Source: Phyllobacterium bourgognense
GTDB taxonomy: Bacteria > Pseudomonadota > Alphaproteobacteria > Rhizobiales > Rhizobiaceae
Reading direction: 5' to 3'
DNA: 64,000 nt
Assembly (NCBI RefSeq): GCF_003337575.1
Contig: NZ_QPJM01000002.1
Location: 124,001 to 188,000 of the forward strand
Below, in pieces: positions 17,634 to 25,383 of this stretch. Position numbers and translations under genes: made by a program. Numbering within the stretch: position 1 is the stretch's first letter; each line of letters begins with the position of its first letter. The notes beneath the pieces were generated by a model. It was not told where the DNA came from and made no database searches. It saw nothing but the letters and a program-made list of their open reading frames with translations.

Positions 17634-18599
17634 ATGAATGTTCTCGTAAAGGGCGCCGGCGTGGCCGGATTGTCGGTCGCCCACGAATTGACGTCACGCG
17701 GCGCGCGCGTGACGGTGCTCGACCCGCAACCGGGCAGCCACGCGGCTGCATCCTGGTTTGCAGGGGGGATGCTTGCGCCCTACTGCGAGCGGGCGAGTGC
17801 TGAGCAGATAGTTGTCGAGCTCGGCGTTGGTGCCGCTGACTGGTGGGAAGCGGCGCTGCCCGGCTCAGTGAGATGCAATGGTACGCTGGTCTTGGCGCCA
17901 GTCCGTGACGCCAGGGAGCTTGAACGGTTCGGCTCGCGAACGTCTGGCTTTGAATGGGCTGACGATGACGCGATTAGGACGCTGGAGCCGGACCTTGCTG
18001 GGCGCTTCCGCAAGGGATTATTCTTTGAGGGGGAAGCGCATCTTGACCCCCGACACGTGTTGATCGGTCTTGCGGCGAAACTGGCGGAAGCAGGTGTCGC
18101 ATTCGAAACCGATCCATTGCGGGCCGCAACAGCCGGTTTTGATTGGACCGTTCAATGCACCGGCTATTCCCGCGAAGATCAGACCATGCGCGGCGTGCGC
18201 GGTGAGATGCTGATCCTGCGTACCTCAGATATCTCCTTGTCACGTCCTGTCAGGCTCGTTCATCCGCGCTTTCCTATCTATGTCGTACCGAGGGCCGACC
18301 ACACGTTCATGGTGGGCGCAACGATGATCGAAAGCGACTCTGCCGGTCCGGTCACCGTGCGATCGATGATGGAATTGCTGAACGCGGCCTATAGCCTGCA
18401 CCCCGCTTTCGGTGAGGCCGAGATTGTCGAAACAGGGGTGGGCATTCGCCCCGCCTATCCGGACAATCTGCCGCGTGTCGTCCGCGAGGGTAAAACCACC
18501 AGCATCAACGGGCTTTACCGGCACGGTTTCTTGCTTGCCCCGGCGATGGCCATGCAGGTGGCTGATATGGTTTTGAATGAAAGGACAGCAACCCGATGA
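17634..18599 (+). CDS. thiO: Glycine oxidase ThiO
   Basis: 321 aa from ATG 17634 behind GAAGGA. N-terminal FAD motif VKGAGVAGLSVAHELTSRGA, then AASWFAGGMLAPYCE and C-terminal VGIRPAYPDNLPRV plus GLYRHGFLLAPAMA, typical of DAO-family glycine oxidases. It oxidises glycine to the imine (dehydroglycine), the two-carbon donor for thiazole synthesis by ThiG. Between thiC and thiS; it overlaps thiS by 4 bp (ATGA). Confidence 0.93.
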   Translation: MNVLVKGAGVAGLSVAHELTSRGARVTVLDPQPGSHAAASWFAGGMLAPYCERASAEQIVVELGVGAADWWEAALPGSVRCNGTLVLAPVRDARELERFGSRTSGFEWADDDAIRTLEPDLAGRFRKGLFFEGEAHLDPRHVLIGLAAKLAEAGVAFETDPLRAATAGFDWTVQCTGYSREDQTMRGVRGEMLILRTSDISLSRPVRLVHPRFPIYVVPRADHTFMVGATMIESDSAGPVTVRSMMELLNAAYSLHPAFGEAEIVETGVGIRPAYPDNLPRVVREGKTTSINGLYRHGFLLAPAMAMQVADMVLNERTATR

Positions 18600-18793
18600 A
18601 ACTGCTCGTCAATGGTGAACCGCACGAGGTGTCGGCGCAATCGCTCGATGCTTTGCTTGCCGAACTGGAATTCGAGGGCGAATGGCTGGCGACGGCAGTC
18701 AATAGCGAGTTGGTCCGGGCGACCGAACGGCAGGACTGCCTTTTAAGCGAAGGCGACCGCATCGAAATACTGACACCCAAACAAGGCGGATAG
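18596..18793 (+). CDS. thiS: Sulfur carrier protein ThiS
   Basis: 65 aa ubiquitin-like protein: LLVNGEPHEV start, ILTPKQGG end. The C-terminal GG is the tail that is adenylated and converted to thiocarboxylate before sulfur transfer to ThiG. Overlaps thiO by 4 bp; separated from thiG by about 210 bp carrying a palindromic insertion. Confidence 0.95.
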   Translation: MKLLVNGEPHEVSAQSLDALLAELEFEGEWLATAVNSELVRATERQDCLLSEGDRIEILTPKQGG

Positions 18794-18838
18794 AATGAAG
18801 CGAGATCATTACATGGATTTATTGGCTGTATTGCCCAT

Positions 18839-18964
18839 GTGCGTGGTTCGACAAGCTCACCATGAGGGAGATTTGTGGACTGCAAGCACAACCATCGATG
18901 CTTCAGGACCTGATTCCTTGCATACAAACCATTTCCCTCATGGTGAGCTTGTCGAACCACGCAC
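18839..18964. repeat. Palindromic repeat inserted between thiS and thiG
   Basis: A perfect 31-bp inverted repeat (18839-18869 with 18934-18964) encloses a 64-nt loop whose edges pair imperfectly (TTTGTGGACTGCAAG with CTTGCATACAAA). The arms contain TTCGACAAGCTCACCATGAG, a dispersed intergenic repeat sequence that I recall from other alphaproteobacterial genomes. Frames through it ([21 protein letters not shown]) are chance translations, not genes. Confidence 0.88.
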
Positions 18965-19003
18965 CTGGGTGATGCGGCCAATTGCGAGCGCTGGGTGGAT
19001 GCC

Positions 19004-19777
19004 ATGTTGAGTTTGTATGGGACAAAGGTGTCCTCACGCGTGTTACTGGGAACAGCGCAGTATCCTTCGCCCGCTATCCTTATGGATGCAATCAGAGTAT
19101 CCGGCACGGAAATCGTCACCGTCTCGCTGCGGCGGGAAATGGCAGGCGGCAAATCCGGTGACAAGTTCTGGTCGCTCATCCGGTCGCTTGGAACACATGT
19201 GCTGCCGAACACGGCGGGATGTCATACGGTGAAAGAAGCTGTGCTCACGGCACAGATGGCAAGGGATGTCTTTGCGACCGACTGGATCAAGCTCGAAGTC
19301 ATTGGCAATCACGATACTTTGCAGCCGGATGTCTTCGCACTGGTCGAGGCTGCCCGGATATTGTGCGGCGAGGGCTTCAAGGTGTTTCCCTATACGACAG
19401 ACGATCTGATAGTCGTCGAGCGGCTGTTGGAAGCAGGTTGCGAGGTTTTGATGCCATGGTGCGCGCCGATCGGCTCGGCTCTCGGACCGCTCAATTTGCA
19501 TGCACTGCGTTCACTACGGGGCAATTTCCCCGACGTTCCAATGATTATCGATGCGGGTCTCGGGCGTCCATCCCATGCTGCGACGGTCATGGAACTCGGA
19601 TTTGACGCCATCCTGCTGAACACGGCCGTGGCGAAGGCCGGCGATCCGGTGGCAATGGGCGGGGCTTTTGCCAAAGCAGTTGATGCGGGGTATGCGGCCT
19701 TTCACGCAGGCATGCTGGAGCCTCGCGACGTTGCCGTTCCGTCAACACCCGTGATCGGCCGGGCCGTTTTTACCTGA
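19004..19777 (+). CDS. thiG: Thiazole synthase ThiG
   Basis: 257 aa from ATG 19004, behind GGGTGGA (a GTG at 18995 is also in frame). It has the TIM-barrel pieces [41 protein letters not shown] (the Schiff-base Lys region), [11 protein letters not shown] and [25 protein letters not shown]. It builds the thiazole phosphate from deoxyxylulose phosphate, dehydroglycine and ThiS thiocarboxylate. Last gene of the operon: thiE, which often follows in rhizobia, is absent, and a convergent Rrf2 gene begins 15 bp later. Confidence 0.95.
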   Translation: MLSLYGTKVSSRVLLGTAQYPSPAILMDAIRVSGTEIVTVSLRREMAGGKSGDKFWSLIRSLGTHVLPNTAGCHTVKEAVLTAQMARDVFATDWIKLEVIGNHDTLQPDVFALVEAARILCGEGFKVFPYTTDDLIVVERLLEAGCEVLMPWCAPIGSALGPLNLHALRSLRGNFPDVPMIIDAGLGRPSHAATVMELGFDAILLNTAVAKAGDPVAMGGAFAKAVDAGYAAFHAGMLEPRDVAVPSTPVIGRAVFT

Positions 19778-19792
19778 TGGCGCGAAGTAGGC

Positions 19793-20242
19793 TTAGCTAT
19801 CAAGCAACTCTGCGACTTTACGGTTATCGCCGTAAATGAGGCAATCGGCGATCGTCGTCTTGTCCAGGACCGCACGGGTGACATTGGCGACTTCATTGAA
19901 GACGTGGCGTATTTCACACGTCGCTTCGTCCTGGCAATCCTCGCAGCGGCGATAGGCAATCTTGCTCAGGCAGGGGAGAGGAGCAATCGGACCGTCGATA
20001 AGACGCAGTACCTCGCCGAACGTGATTTCTTCGGCCGCCTTTAGCAGGAGATACCCGCCCATCTTGCCGCGACGGCTTATCACTATACCCTGGTGCTTCA
20101 GATCCAACAGTATCTGTTCGAGAAACTTCTTCGGGATATTCTGTTCTTCAGCGATATCCGAGATGAAGAGAGCTTTCTCGGCATCTGCCCTGGCCAGAAC
20201 GACAAGCGCCCGCAGAGCATATTTGGCCTTTTGCGATATCAT
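19793..20242 (-). CDS. Rrf2-family transcriptional regulator
   Basis: 149 aa. Winged helix at residues 1-75 (MISQKAKYALRALVVLARA, ISDIAEEQNIPKKFLEQILLDLKHQGIV, GGYLLLK). The C-terminal half has four Cys, in C-x9-C-x2-C-x5-C (CLSKIAYRRCEDCQDEATC), which could hold an iron-sulfur cluster as in IscR/NsrR/RirA, though the spacing is not that of IscR. It is divergent from the sulfate ABC operon, as CymR-type regulators of sulfur uptake can be. Regulation of that operon is inferred from position. Confidence 0.88.
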   Translation of the reverse strand: MISQKAKYALRALVVLARADAEKALFISDIAEEQNIPKKFLEQILLDLKHQGIVISRRGKMGGYLLLKAAEEITFGEVLRLIDGPIAPLPCLSKIAYRRCEDCQDEATCEIRHVFNEVANVTRAVLDKTTIADCLIYGDNRKVAELLDS

Positions 20243-20522
20243 TTCTTCTTTGCCTGACTACCAGTGTGGTGCAGTCATAGTCCCTCGCACACCATTTTCT
20301 AGTGTAAAAATGTTAAAAAATGAGTTTTTTTACGGCGGCGAAATGTCTTAAAAATGGTGTGTAAGACGCTGAAAAATAATAATTCGTTAAGAATGCGCTG
20401 CAGAAGGCGGTGCGGGAACGGAGAATCCAATACACGATTAAATCGGTAGAGATTGTTGACAAATGATTTCAAGGCGTCATCATTAGCTAACTCTGCAACC
20501 GGATTGTTTGATGGAGGTCGCA
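20243..20522. promoter_or_regulatory. Divergent promoter region with inverted repeat
   Basis: AT-rich 280-bp gap between the Rrf2 gene and the sulfate locus. CACACCATTTT (20288-20298) and AAAATGGTGTG (20351-20361) form an 11-bp inverted repeat 52 nt apart, a possible pair of regulator half-sites or operators. No gene is seen. Confidence 0.45.
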
Positions 20523-20714
20523 ATGTACAGTGAAGTATCAGGCATATTTAACCGGGCAGAACGCCTGTGGCGGAACGTTTTTGTAGCTGAAACTTTCGGC
20601 CGGAATGCCAGCGATCCCAAGCTGCGTGATCGCGAAGAAGCTGCGGCCAAGAAAAACCGCAACTGGACCGAGGAGGATTTCCTCTGGTGCTGGCAACACC
20701 GCGGATTTTGGTGA
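20523..20714 (+). CDS. Small hypothetical protein, 63 aa
   Basis: ATG 20523 stands 4 nt after GGAGGT. The product (MYSEVSGIFNRAERLWRNVF start, EEDFLWCWQHRGFW end) is charged, rich in Trp and Arg, with no signal or membrane segment. It lies between the Rrf2 regulator and the sulfate-binding protein gene in the direction of the transporter, so it may belong to the same regulated unit. I do not recognise it. The strong ribosome-binding site argues that it is translated. Confidence 0.6.
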   Translation: MYSEVSGIFNRAERLWRNVFVAETFGRNASDPKLRDREEAAAKKNRNWTEEDFLWCWQHRGFW

Positions 20715-20899
20715 GTCAATAATCTTTGACTGCGGCGCGGCAAGTGATGGCTGCTTGCTTCAAATTGCTTCTTTGGAGTATATGATTTCGGCATTTCCGG
20801 GCATATTGGAAAACAAATTCTTTCGCATTGGTGATTTTACCGCCACTCTCGCAAAAAATGTCCGGCACCTTCGTGCGGGCGAGGCTGTGGGAGTATCCA

Positions 20900-21907
20900 A
20901 TGAAAAGACTGTTTGTATATGCTGCTCTGGCTCTCAGTGTGAGTTTGACGCCGGTCAAGGCTGCAGACGAACCCACCGAGATTCTCAATGTTTCCTACGA
21001 TATCTCGCGCGAACTTTATGGGCAGATCGACAAGGCCTTCACTGCCGAATACAAACAGCAATCTGGCAAAGATATCACGGTCAACCAATCACATGCTGGT
21101 TCTTCCAAGCAGGCCCGCTCGATCCTCGAGGGTCTTGAAGCCGATGTAGTCACTTTTAACCAGGTGACAGATGTTCAGGTTCTGCATGACAAGGGCAACT
21201 TCATTCCCGCCGACTGGCAGTCGCGTCTGCCGAATAACTCTTCGCCGTACTATTCTTTGCCGGCCTTCCTCGTGCGAGCCGGCAACCCGAAGAATATCAA
21301 GAACTGGGATGATCTGATTCGCGATGACGTGAAGGTCGTTTTTCCAAACCCCAAGACCTCCGGCAACGCACGTTACACCTATCTGGCGGCTTATGCCTTT
21401 GCGCTTGAAAAGTTCAATAAGGACGACGCCAAGGCGCAAGAATTCGTGAAAAAGCTGCTCGCCAATGTGCCGGTGTTCGACACTGGCGGTCGTGGTTCAA
21501 CGACGACCTTTGCCGAGCGCGGTATTGGCGATGTGCTGATCACCTTCGAGGCAGAAGTCCTGGGAACACGCAAGCAACTCGGCGAGGACAAGTACGAAGC
21601 GGTTGTCCCGCCGGTGAGCCTGCTTGCCGAGTTTCCAGTGACCGTGGTCGACAGGGTCGTGGATAAACGCGGCTCGCGCGCGATCGCGGAGAATTATCTG
21701 AAATTCCTCTATTCTCCGGAGGGGCAGGATATTCTCGCGCAGAACTACAACCGTGTGAACGACGAGACGGTGAAGGCGAAATATGCATCGCAATTTCCGG
21801 AAACTCGCCTGCTGACTGTCGAAGATGTCTTTGGCGGTTGGGCAAAAGTGACCAAGGATCAATTCTCCGAGGGCGGAACGCTCGACAAGGTGTTCACCAA
21901 GCGCTGA
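20900..21907 (+). CDS. Sulfate/thiosulfate ABC transporter substrate-binding protein
   Basis: 335 aa from ATG 20900, which gives a clean signal peptide (KRLFVYAALALSVSLTPVKA, cut before ADEP). Mature motifs: ILNVSYDISRELY, VNQSHAGSSKQARSILEGLEADVVTFNQ (sulfate-binding loop), PNPKTSGNARYTYLAAYAFA, GRGSTTTFAERGIGDVLITFEAE and YLYSPEGQD-like FLYSPEGQDILAQNYNR. It binds sulfate in the periplasm for CysT/CysW. Whether it is CysP or Sbp cannot be told. A hairpin follows the stop. Confidence 0.93.
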   Translation: MKRLFVYAALALSVSLTPVKAADEPTEILNVSYDISRELYGQIDKAFTAEYKQQSGKDITVNQSHAGSSKQARSILEGLEADVVTFNQVTDVQVLHDKGNFIPADWQSRLPNNSSPYYSLPAFLVRAGNPKNIKNWDDLIRDDVKVVFPNPKTSGNARYTYLAAYAFALEKFNKDDAKAQEFVKKLLANVPVFDTGGRGSTTTFAERGIGDVLITFEAEVLGTRKQLGEDKYEAVVPPVSLLAEFPVTVVDRVVDKRGSRAIAENYLKFLYSPEGQDILAQNYNRVNDETVKAKYASQFPETRLLTVEDVFGGWAKVTKDQFSEGGTLDKVFTKR

Positions 21908-21918
21908 CCTTGCCGGAC

Positions 21919-21943
21919 GCAGTGCGGTTCAGAGCCGCACTGC
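21919..21943 (+). terminator. Intercistronic hairpin after sulfate-binding protein gene
   Basis: GCAGTGCGG (21919-21927) pairs perfectly with CCGCACTGC (21935-21943), 7-nt loop, followed by TTACTTTTC. It sits between the binding protein and cysT genes and probably acts as partial terminator or 3'-end stabiliser. Confidence 0.6.
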
Positions 21944-21995
21944 TTACTTTTCAACCCGCGCTTGCGTTCATCCGAGCATAGGCTAGAAACTGCTC

Positions 21996-22832
21996 ATGTT
22001 TTCAAGGTCCAGTCAGCGAGGAATATTGCCGGGTTTTGGTCTCACTCTTGGTGTGACCCTGCTGTATTTCGTCATCATCGTTGCGCTGCCGCTTTTGGCC
22101 ATGTTGTATAAATCCATCAACCTTGGCTGGGCCGATTTCTGGAGTATCGTATCCTCGGAGCGCGCGGTTGCGACGTATCGCATTACGATCGGTGCAGCGG
22201 CGCTTGCGACAGTGCTCAACGCGATTTTCGGTGTCCTGCTGGCATGGGTTCTGGTTCGCTATGATTTTCCGGGACGGCGCCTTCTCGATGCGGCGGTTGA
22301 TCTGCCTTTTGCGTTGCCGACTGCGGTTGCCGGACTTGCGTTGGTCACCGTATTTTCCTCGAACGGCTGGTTTGGCCAATATCTGGAACCGTTGGGAGTA
22401 AAGGTTGCCTATACGCCGCTGGGTATTGCCCTTGCGATGACGTTTACCAGCATTCCCTTTGTTATCCGGACAGTGCAGCCGGTGCTGGAAGACGTTGCTG
22501 CTGATGTCGAAGAGGCGGCACGATCATTGGGCGCCACCAACTGGCAAATATTTGCCAGGATCATATGGCCGGCGATTTTTCCGGCATTCATTGCAGGATG
22601 CAGCCTTTCTTTTGCACGCAGCCTTGGAGAGTTTGGCGCCATAGTCTTCATCTCCGGCAATTTGCCGTTCGAGACGGAGGTCATGTCTCTCCTCGTATTC
22701 ATTCGCCTTGATGAATACGACTACCCGGCAGCCGCTGCGCTGGCGACGGTGATGCTGGTCACTGCGTTCGTCATGCTGTTCGTCACCAACTCAATTCAGG
22801 CCTGGCAGTTGCGTTATGCAGACCGCAACTAG
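21996..22832 (+). CDS. cysT: Sulfate ABC transporter permease CysT
   Basis: 278 aa, six membrane segments (first at residues about 12-35: TLGVTLLYFVIIVALPLLAML). LPTAVAGLALVTVFSSNGWFG and the cytoplasmic EAA loop EEAARSLGATNWQIFARIIWPAIFPAF are CysT/CysU hallmarks, followed by SFARSLGEFGAIVFISGN. With CysW it forms the inner-membrane channel for sulfate. Its end overlaps cysW by 17 bp. Confidence 0.95.
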   Translation: MFSRSSQRGILPGFGLTLGVTLLYFVIIVALPLLAMLYKSINLGWADFWSIVSSERAVATYRITIGAAALATVLNAIFGVLLAWVLVRYDFPGRRLLDAAVDLPFALPTAVAGLALVTVFSSNGWFGQYLEPLGVKVAYTPLGIALAMTFTSIPFVIRTVQPVLEDVAADVEEAARSLGATNWQIFARIIWPAIFPAFIAGCSLSFARSLGEFGAIVFISGNLPFETEVMSLLVFIRLDEYDYPAAAALATVMLVTAFVMLFVTNSIQAWQLRYADRN

Positions 22833-23682
22833 TCTCGTTTCACCAGCGGCTATAGGACAACCGTCGCGACGGCATGGCATCAAGCCATCGCGACTGTCGC
22901 AGTGTTTGCTGATCGCGTCGGCGGTCTTCCTGTCGATCCTGTTCATCGGCGTGCCTATGGCGGTGATTTTCACCTATGCTTTCCGAGAGGGTATCGCTGT
23001 CTATTTCACCCAGATCCTGCAACCCGCGACACTGCACGCTGTCTGGTTGACGGTTCTCACGGCGATCGTCGTTGTGCCCATCAATATGATCTTCGGGATA
23101 TGTGTGGCGTGGCTGGTGACGCGGTTTCGTTTTCCTGGGCGGCGGTTGCTGATTACCCTGATCGAGATACCGTTTTCGGTATCGCCGATCGTCGCCGGTG
23201 TGACCTACCTGTTTCTCTACGGGAGCCAAGGCCTTCTTGGGCCGTTGCTTGAGAGCTACGACATCAAGATCATGTTCACAGTTCCTGCGATATTTCTTGT
23301 GAGCCTGTTCGTAACGAGCCCGTTCGTGGCACGTGAGCTTATTCCGTTGATGCAGGCGCAGGGTAGCGAGGACGAAGAAGCCGCGATCACCCTTGGCGCG
23401 ACTGGGCTACAGACCTTCTTCTATGTCACATTGCCGAATATCCGCTGGGCGCTGCTCTACGGCGCGGTCCTTTGCAATGCTCGCGTTATGGGCGAATTCG
23501 GTGCCGTTTCCGTCGTTTCGGGCGCCATTCGTGGTCAGACCAACACATTGCCGCTTCAGATCGAACTTCTGTTCAATGATTATAACGTTACTGGGGCATT
23601 TGCTGCCTCATCGACACTGGCTTTGATCGCCGTCGTGACGCTCATCCTCAAGTATTTGCTTGAACGCAAGCAAACGAGCTAG
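22816..23682 (+). CDS. cysW: Sulfate ABC transporter permease CysW
   Basis: 288 aa, six membrane segments. IEIPFSVSPIVAGVTYLFLYGSQG (central helix), the EAA loop EDEEAAITLGATGLQTFFYV and NARVMGEFGAVSVVSGAIRGQT are typical of CysW. The start is inside the end of cysT. The expected next gene, the ATPase cysA, is missing: the next gene is convergent, 4 bp away. The ATPase must come from elsewhere in the genome. Confidence 0.95.
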   Translation: MQTATSLVSPAAIGQPSRRHGIKPSRLSQCLLIASAVFLSILFIGVPMAVIFTYAFREGIAVYFTQILQPATLHAVWLTVLTAIVVVPINMIFGICVAWLVTRFRFPGRRLLITLIEIPFSVSPIVAGVTYLFLYGSQGLLGPLLESYDIKIMFTVPAIFLVSLFVTSPFVARELIPLMQAQGSEDEEAAITLGATGLQTFFYVTLPNIRWALLYGAVLCNARVMGEFGAVSVVSGAIRGQTNTLPLQIELLFNDYNVTGAFAASSTLALIAVVTLILKYLLERKQTS

Positions 23683-23686
23683 AGCC

Positions 23687-24247
23687 TTACGCTGCTCGTT
23701 GAGCGCGAAAATCCTGCTGCGGTCTGCGCATTGAATCCGCCAGAATGTACGCTTCCGGCCATGAGCCAAAGCCGCTTTCGATATTGATGTGTCCGGCATT
23801 TTTCATATCGACGAAGCCTGAGCCCCAAACACCGGCCAGAGCTTCTGCCTTGTTGAATGACATATAGGGATCGTTGCGGCTGGCGACCACGATTGAAGGG
23901 AAGCCAAGCTTGTGGCGTGGCAGGGGGGCAAAGCTGCGGAACCTGGAATCCTGAACGGCCATACGTTCGGCGTCGGCTGGCGCAACCAGAACTGCACCCG
24001 CGACATGCGCTGCCGATGGACGGCTGGCGAGATGCGTGACGAGAACACAGCCGAGGCTATGCGCGACCAGCACCGCGCCGGGTGTTTCGGCAAGGGTTGC
24101 TTCAAGAACGTGGAGCCATTGGCAAAGGACCGGATTGTCCCAATCGTCCTGCTCGACAAGGCGCGCTGTTTCGTCCTCCAGCAGCCATTGCTGTTGCCAG
24201 TGGCCTTTCTCGGACCCGCGATATCCCGGAATGATCAATGTCGTCAT
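23687..24247 (-). CDS. RBBP9/YdeN-family alpha/beta hydrolase
   Basis: 186 aa from ATG 24247 (TTLIIPGYRGSEKGHWQQQW start, as in the family); an upstream in-frame ATG at 24343 gives an unlikely extension. VLVAHSLGCVLVTHLA holds the nucleophile Ser (usual GHSLG is AHSLG here), ASRNDPYMSF the acid and NAGHINIESGFGSWPEA the His. A cytosolic serine hydrolase, 21 kDa; substrates in this family are largely unknown. Convergent with cysW. Confidence 0.88.
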   Translation of the reverse strand: MTTLIIPGYRGSEKGHWQQQWLLEDETARLVEQDDWDNPVLCQWLHVLEATLAETPGAVLVAHSLGCVLVTHLASRPSAAHVAGAVLVAPADAERMAVQDSRFRSFAPLPRHKLGFPSIVVASRNDPYMSFNKAEALAGVWGSGFVDMKNAGHINIESGFGSWPEAYILADSMRRPQQDFRAQRAA

Positions 24248-24405
24248 GCGCCACCACTCCTTTTGTGCCATTGCTTTGGAGAAGGATTCGTAATGTGGCC
24301 TCAAAATAGGGTAGCGACGCTGATCCATGAAGGAACTGCGCACTAAACTCAGTCAGAAATGGAAAATATTCCCTGCGCGAATGGTGATTATCGTAAAATG
24401 ACCTG

Positions 24406-25356
24406 TCAGGTATCGCTGTCTTTCTTGTACCAGCGCAACAGCAACTGCGAGCGCTCAAAATAAAGTACGACAAGCAGCGAAAGGGCAAATGGAATCAACA
24501 GGTAGAACAAGCGGAAAATAATCAGTGCCGCCAATACGTCGGCCTGATTCATATCGGGCAAACCGGTGAGGAAGACCAGTTCCAATACGCCGAGGCCGCC
24601 GGGCGCATGGGAGATCAGCGCCGCGGAGAATGATACGAGAAAGATCCCGAGAATAATGAGAAAGCCGGGATTGCCTGCTGTCGGAAGCGTAAAGTAAATG
24701 ATGGCGGCGGCACCGATGAGCTCCAATGGCCCGACGATCAACTGCTGGGCGACCACTGGCAACCGCGGATACTCGAGGGTGAAGCGCCGAATGCGCAGCG
24801 GCCGGAAATGCAGCCAACTGCCGAACACATAGAGTATGACGATTGCCAAGGCAGCGAAACCCAGCACGTAGCTTAAGGAAGGCGGCAGTTCTGCGTTGAA
24901 ACGCTGAAGGAGATGCGGCTCCAAGAGCAGAACGACTGCACTCAGTGTCAATACTCCCAACATGAAAGTGAATGAACAGAAGGCTATGAGCAGCGCAATT
25001 TCAGGGCCGCTCATGCCTTGCGAGGAATAGGCGCGATAGCGAACCACAGCTCCAGAGAGAACCGAGGCGCCGATATTGTGCGAAAGTGCGTAGGTGGTGA
25101 ACGAACAGAGCGCGATGAACAACCAGGAAATCTTGCGGCGCAGGTGTAGTAGCGCAATGCGATCATAGCCGGCCAGGGCAGTGTAGGCGACGAGAGATGC
25201 AAAGCCTGCCAGAATCCAACGATGTGCAGGAATGGCATAAAGGCTATGAATCACGTCATCCAGCGAGATGCTCCGCAGCTCCTTGTAAAGGAGCCATACG
25301 GAAATCCCGACGGCGGCCAGCCCAACGACCGGCCATACGTAATCCTTTAATTTCAT
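24406..25356 (-). CDS. UPF0104/LPG-synthase-TM-like integral membrane protein
   Basis: 316 aa with about eight membrane segments and the family motifs LSHNIGASVLSGAVVRYRAYS (usual N-x-G-x-P/R-YR segment) and ISHAPGGLGVLELVFL, as in the flippase domain of MprF and in YbhN proteins. It has no cytosolic synthase domain, so it may be a lipid flippase or transporter in the inner membrane. It follows the Kef-type antiporter gene on the same strand after 27 bp. Confidence 0.85.
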   Translation of the reverse strand: MKLKDYVWPVVGLAAVGISVWLLYKELRSISLDDVIHSLYAIPAHRWILAGFASLVAYTALAGYDRIALLHLRRKISWLFIALCSFTTYALSHNIGASVLSGAVVRYRAYSSQGMSGPEIALLIAFCSFTFMLGVLTLSAVVLLLEPHLLQRFNAELPPSLSYVLGFAALAIVILYVFGSWLHFRPLRIRRFTLEYPRLPVVAQQLIVGPLELIGAAAIIYFTLPTAGNPGFLIILGIFLVSFSAALISHAPGGLGVLELVFLTGLPDMNQADVLAALIIFRLFYLLIPFALSLLVVLYFERSQLLLRWYKKDSDT

Positions 25357-25383
25357 GCTTTTTCCTGCTCGCCCATTCTTATT

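Noticed and set aside
18505-19212. 235-aa frame on the minus strand across the thiS-thiG gap
   Set aside because: It is antisense to thiO, thiS and thiG and runs through the palindromic repeat ([19 protein letters not shown] translations).
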